A program made the position numbers and the translations under genes. This document shows positions 61,444-64,000 of a stretch of 64,000 nucleotides of DNA, in pieces (positions within the stretch are counted from its first letter, which is position 1; every line of letters begins with the position of its first letter). Origin of the DNA: Caballeronia insecticola (lineage in GTDB: Bacteria; Pseudomonadota; Gammaproteobacteria; Burkholderiales; Burkholderiaceae); NCBI RefSeq assembly GCF_000402035.1, contig NC_021287.1:1550001-1614000 (forward strand). Direction: 5' to 3'. The notes beneath the pieces were generated by a model. That model was not told the origin of the DNA and searched no databases. It was given only the letters and a program-made list of their open reading frames with translations.

Positions 61444-62400
61444 ATGGCGAGCGAACTTCACGCGGCCGAGACCACCCGCGAGCGGCTCGATCTGCTCGAT
61501 GTCGGCCTCTTCATGCGCGCGGCGGCGCTGGCGAATCTGTCGTCGGCGGCGCGCGAGTTCGGGCTGTCGCCGGCGGTGGCGAGCGCGCGCATCGCCGGGC
61601 TGGAGCGCATGCTCGGCGCGCGGCTTTTGCATCGCACGACGCGGCGCGTCTCCGTCACGCAGGAAGGCGAAATTTTCGCCGCGCACGCCCGCGAACTGCT
61701 CGACGCCGCCGAGGCCGCGCGGGCATCGGTCGGGCACGCGCGCGAGCATCCGCACGGCCGTCTGCGCGTGACAATGCCCTCCTCGCTCGGCCGCCAGCAC
61801 ATCTCGCCGCTGATTCCCGCGTTTCTGCGCCAGTTTCCCGGCGTGAGCATCGAGTTGCGCATGACCGATCAGATTGTCGATCTCGTCGACGAAGGCATCG
61901 ACCTCGCAATCCGCATCGGCGCGCTGAAGGATTCCACGCTCGTCGCGAAGAAACTCGCCAGCAACCGGCGCGTGCTGTGCGCGTCGCCCGCGTATCTGGC
62001 GGAGCACGGCACGCCGCGGCATCCGGCCGATCTCGCGCAGCACGAATGCGTGATCCTCGCCGATCAGCGCGACTGGAGCTTCGTCACGCCGACGGGCGTC
62101 ATCGACGTGCGCGTCGCCGGGCGGCTTGCCACCGACAACGGCGAAGTGATCCGCGACGCGCTCGCGGCGGGCATCGGCATCGGGCTGAAATCGACGTGGA
62201 GCGTCGCGCCGCTGCTCGCGAGCGGCGAACTCGTCACGCTCCTTGACGACTATCCGCTCGCGCAGACCGTCGCGATCTGGGCCGTGTATCCGAGCCGCGC
62301 GTTCGTGCCGCCGAAGACGCTCGCGTTTATCGAGTTCCTGGCGGCGCAGTTCGGCGAGCCGCCTTACTGGGATGTCGATCCGGCGCGCGTGCAACGCTGA
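61444..62400 (+). CDS. LysR family transcriptional regulator
   Basis: A 318-residue LysR regulator with an N-terminal HTH (ANLSSAAREFGLSPAVASARI, about residues 30-50) and the effector domain. It is divergent from the quinone-oxidoreductase-like gene across 109 bases. Control of that gene is the likely role. The effector is unknown. Confidence 0.87.
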   Translation: MASELHAAETTRERLDLLDVGLFMRAAALANLSSAAREFGLSPAVASARIAGLERMLGARLLHRTTRRVSVTQEGEIFAAHARELLDAAEAARASVGHAREHPHGRLRVTMPSSLGRQHISPLIPAFLRQFPGVSIELRMTDQIVDLVDEGIDLAIRIGALKDSTLVAKKLASNRRVLCASPAYLAEHGTPRHPADLAQHECVILADQRDWSFVTPTGVIDVRVAGRLATDNGEVIRDALAAGIGIGLKSTWSVAPLLASGELVTLLDDYPLAQTVAIWAVYPSRAFVPPKTLAFIEFLAAQFGEPPYWDVDPARVQR

Positions 62401-62479
62401 GGCCGAGCTTCACCGCACGCGGCGCCCGTACAATAGCGGTTTCGCGCATTTTTACGCGCTTTTACGGCTTCTGCCCCCG

Positions 62480-63319
62480 ATGAACCTCGTCATTCAAAGC
62501 ACGACCCCGATCTCCGATTCGCATCTGCGCCCGCTCGCGGCGCTGGCCCGCTCGAAGGACATGCAGCGTGCCGACGACACGCTCTTGCGTCTCACCGAGG
62601 CCGATCCGCTGCAGCGTCCCGACATCGATGCGTACTGCGGCGCGCACGGGCTCGATTACGCGTATGTCGCGCCGGGCGCGGCGCTCGCAGACTTCGGCCT
62701 CGTCGCGATGGACATGGATTCGACGCTCATCACGATCGAATGCATCGACGAAATTGCGGACTTTTGCGGGCTGAAGGCCGAGGTCGCGGCGATCACGGAA
62801 GCGTCGATGCGCGGCGAGATCAAGGACTTCAACGAGAGCCTCACGCGCCGCGTCGCGCTGCTGAAAGGCCTCGACGCCAGCGCGCTGGAACGGGTTTATG
62901 AGGAGCGCCTGAAACTGTCGCCGGGCGCGGAGCGCATGCTCGAAGGCGCGCGCGCCGCCGGTCTGAAAACACTGCTCGTGTCGGGCGGCTTCACGTTCTT
63001 CACCGAGCGGCTGAAGACGCGGCTGGGCCTCGACTACACGCGCGCGAACACGCTCGAGATTGTCGATGGCAAGCTGACGGGCAAGGTCGTCGGGGAAATC
63101 GTCAACGCGGACGTGAAGGCGCGCACGCTTGTCGAGACGTGCGCGGCGCTCGGCATCGAGCCGCGGCGCGCGATTGCCATGGGCGACGGCTCGAACGACC
63201 TCAAGATGATGGCCGAAGCCGGCCTGTCGATCGCGTTTCGCGCGAAGCCGGTCGTGCGGCAGGCGGCCAGCGTCGCGTTCAACTTCGTCGGACTGGACGG
63301 GCTGCTGCGGCTCTTTTGA
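62480..63319 (+). CDS. serB: phosphoserine phosphatase
   Basis: A 279-residue HAD phosphatase. The catalytic motif DMDST (nucleophile Asp about residue 78) is followed by motif II VSGG, a conserved Lys region, and motif III GDGSND. An N-terminal domain of about 75 residues precedes the HAD core, as in other SerB proteins. It makes serine from phosphoserine. ATG 62480 is chosen; the longer frame overlaps the LysR gene end and is unlikely. Confidence 0.9.
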   Translation: MNLVIQSTTPISDSHLRPLAALARSKDMQRADDTLLRLTEADPLQRPDIDAYCGAHGLDYAYVAPGAALADFGLVAMDMDSTLITIECIDEIADFCGLKAEVAAITEASMRGEIKDFNESLTRRVALLKGLDASALERVYEERLKLSPGAERMLEGARAAGLKTLLVSGGFTFFTERLKTRLGLDYTRANTLEIVDGKLTGKVVGEIVNADVKARTLVETCAALGIEPRRAIAMGDGSNDLKMMAEAGLSIAFRAKPVVRQAASVAFNFVGLDGLLRLF

Positions 63320-63353
63320 GGCTCGTTTGAGACAGCCCTTTTAAGGCGCTCTA

Positions 63354-64000
63354 TTAAGCGCCCAGCGCCTTGACGAGCGCGGCTTCCAGATCCGCGCGCA
63401 AGTCCGCTTCCGCTTCCAGTCCGATATAGAACCGCACGAGCACGCCTTCGTGCGGCCATTGCGATGCGGTGCGCATCGAGCGCACGTTGTAGGGCATCGC
63501 GAGGCTATGCGCGCCGCCCCAGCTCCAGCCGATCGCGAACAGTTCGAGCGCTTCGACGAACGCATCGACTTGCGCGGCGCTGTAGCGGCCATCGAACACG
63601 ATCGAGAACAGACCGCCCGCGCCGCCCGCGAAATCGCGCTCGTAAAACGCGTGGCCGGGACAGTCTTCCAGCGCCGGATGCAGCACCGCCGCCACTTCCG
63701 GGCGCGTCTTGAGCCACTGCGCGAGCGCGAGTGCGCTGCGGTCGTGGGCCTCGTAACGCGTTTTCATCGTCGGGAGGCTGCGCAGCACGAGCGACGCATC
63801 GTCCGCCGATACGCCGATACCCATCCGCATGCGCGCGCGCTTGAGCTTCTTGTGCAGTTCGATGTCGCGCGTGATGGTGGCGCCCATCAGGATATCGCTG
63901 CCGCCCGACTGATATTTCGTCAGCGCCTGCACCGAAATGTCGACGCCGTGCTCGAACGGTTTGAAGGCGAGACCGGCGGAAAACGTGTTGTCGATCGCGG
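63354..64000 (-). CDS. metC: cystathionine beta-lyase-like PLP enzyme (5' end beyond the window)
   Basis: The visible C-terminal part, about 215 residues, holds the PLP Lys in VQALTKYQSGG, the upstream DNTFSAGLAFKP stretch, and the C-terminal domain ending FYIGLEAEADLRADLEAAL. The family is Cys/Met-metabolism PLP enzymes; the MetC-type lyase is the closest style. The start lies beyond position 64000. It is convergent with serB. Confidence 0.8.
   Translation of the reverse strand, partial: AIDNTFSAGLAFKPFEHGVDISVQALTKYQSGGSDILMGATITRDIELHKKLKRARMRMGIGVSADDASLVLRSLPTMKTRYEAHDRSALALAQWLKTRPEVAAVLHPALEDCPGHAFYERDFAGGAGGLFSIVFDGRYSAAQVDAFVEALELFAIGWSWGGAHSLAMPYNVRSMRTASQWPHEGVLVRFYIGLEAEADLRADLEAALVKALGA

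Noticed and set aside
1..64000. tRNA, rRNA, CRISPR array, complete insertion sequence or prophage
   Set aside because: I searched intergenic stretches by eye and saw no tRNA-like cloverleaf, rRNA segment, regularly spaced repeat-spacer array or transposase gene. A computed search (for example tRNAscan or a CRISPR finder) would be needed to be certain.

Overview
The window is a high-GC, gene-dense chromosomal segment. Its gene content (Gram-negative general porin, 2-ketogluconate operon with a PtxS-type repressor, bacteriophytochrome/heme oxygenase pair, many LysR regulators, FetAB, LigD/Ku) and its codon and base bias point to a betaproteobacterium of the Burkholderiaceae, most likely Burkholderia/Caballeronia/Paraburkholderia. 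This is inferred from protein style. No rRNA or tRNA gene is visible to anchor it.

Layout. 1-5.9 kb: small conserved proteins, a short-chain dehydrogenase, a large porin, a stand-alone Rieske oxygenase and a LysR regulator. 6-9.1 kb: an EamA permease whose 3' end is followed by a decayed tandem array made from its own tail, then a DUF938 methyltransferase, a long hairpin repeat and an ankyrin protein. 9.3-16.5 kb: a PRC-barrel lipoprotein-like protein, an MFS carrier, a mercuric-reductase-like flavoprotein, an NhaP-type antiporter overlapping a P-loop kinase, and a saccharopine-dehydrogenase-like enzyme with its Lrp/AsnC regulator. 17-20.7 kb: LysR, an LTXXQ periplasmic protein, a PGDYG protein and small proteins. 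19.9-26.2 kb (minus strand): 2-ketogluconate catabolism, in transcription order kguE-kguK-kguT-kguD-ptxS-yhfC-like, behind a perfect LacI-type operator. 26.2-33 kb: a YeiE/YeiH-like divergent pair followed by a three-subunit molybdoenzyme (soeABC-like), forming a sulfite/sulfate handling block. 33-36 kb: a PLP-dependent sulfur amino acid enzyme, a glutathione transferase and a DkgB-like aldo/keto reductase.

36.05-36.66 kb is a lower-GC scar with decayed coding fragments, one of them subtilase-like. It leads into a TPR-glycosyltransferase-like protein. Next come a ClC channel, two small proteins, and a 540-base intergenic region carrying five DnaA-box-like sites beside an AT-rich stretch, upstream of a DUF2946/TonB-receptor pair. 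44.5-49.5 kb: AsmA, FetAB and two VOC proteins. 49.6-55.1 kb (minus strand): a light-signalling operon, bphO-bphP-response regulator-hybrid kinase. 55.3-59.3 kb: the non-homologous end-joining pair LigD and Ku with a small hydrophilic protein. 59.6-64 kb: a secreted hypothetical, a quinone-reductase-like enzyme with a divergent LysR, serB and a truncated metC-like gene.

Most of the sequence is ordinary chromosome. The least expected structures are the array of decayed gene-tail copies (6.8-7.5 kb), the dispersed GCAAAA-type hairpin repeat family, the DnaA-box cluster at 41.3-41.65 kb, the subtilase scar, and the placement of an intramembrane protease at the end of the ketogluconate operon.
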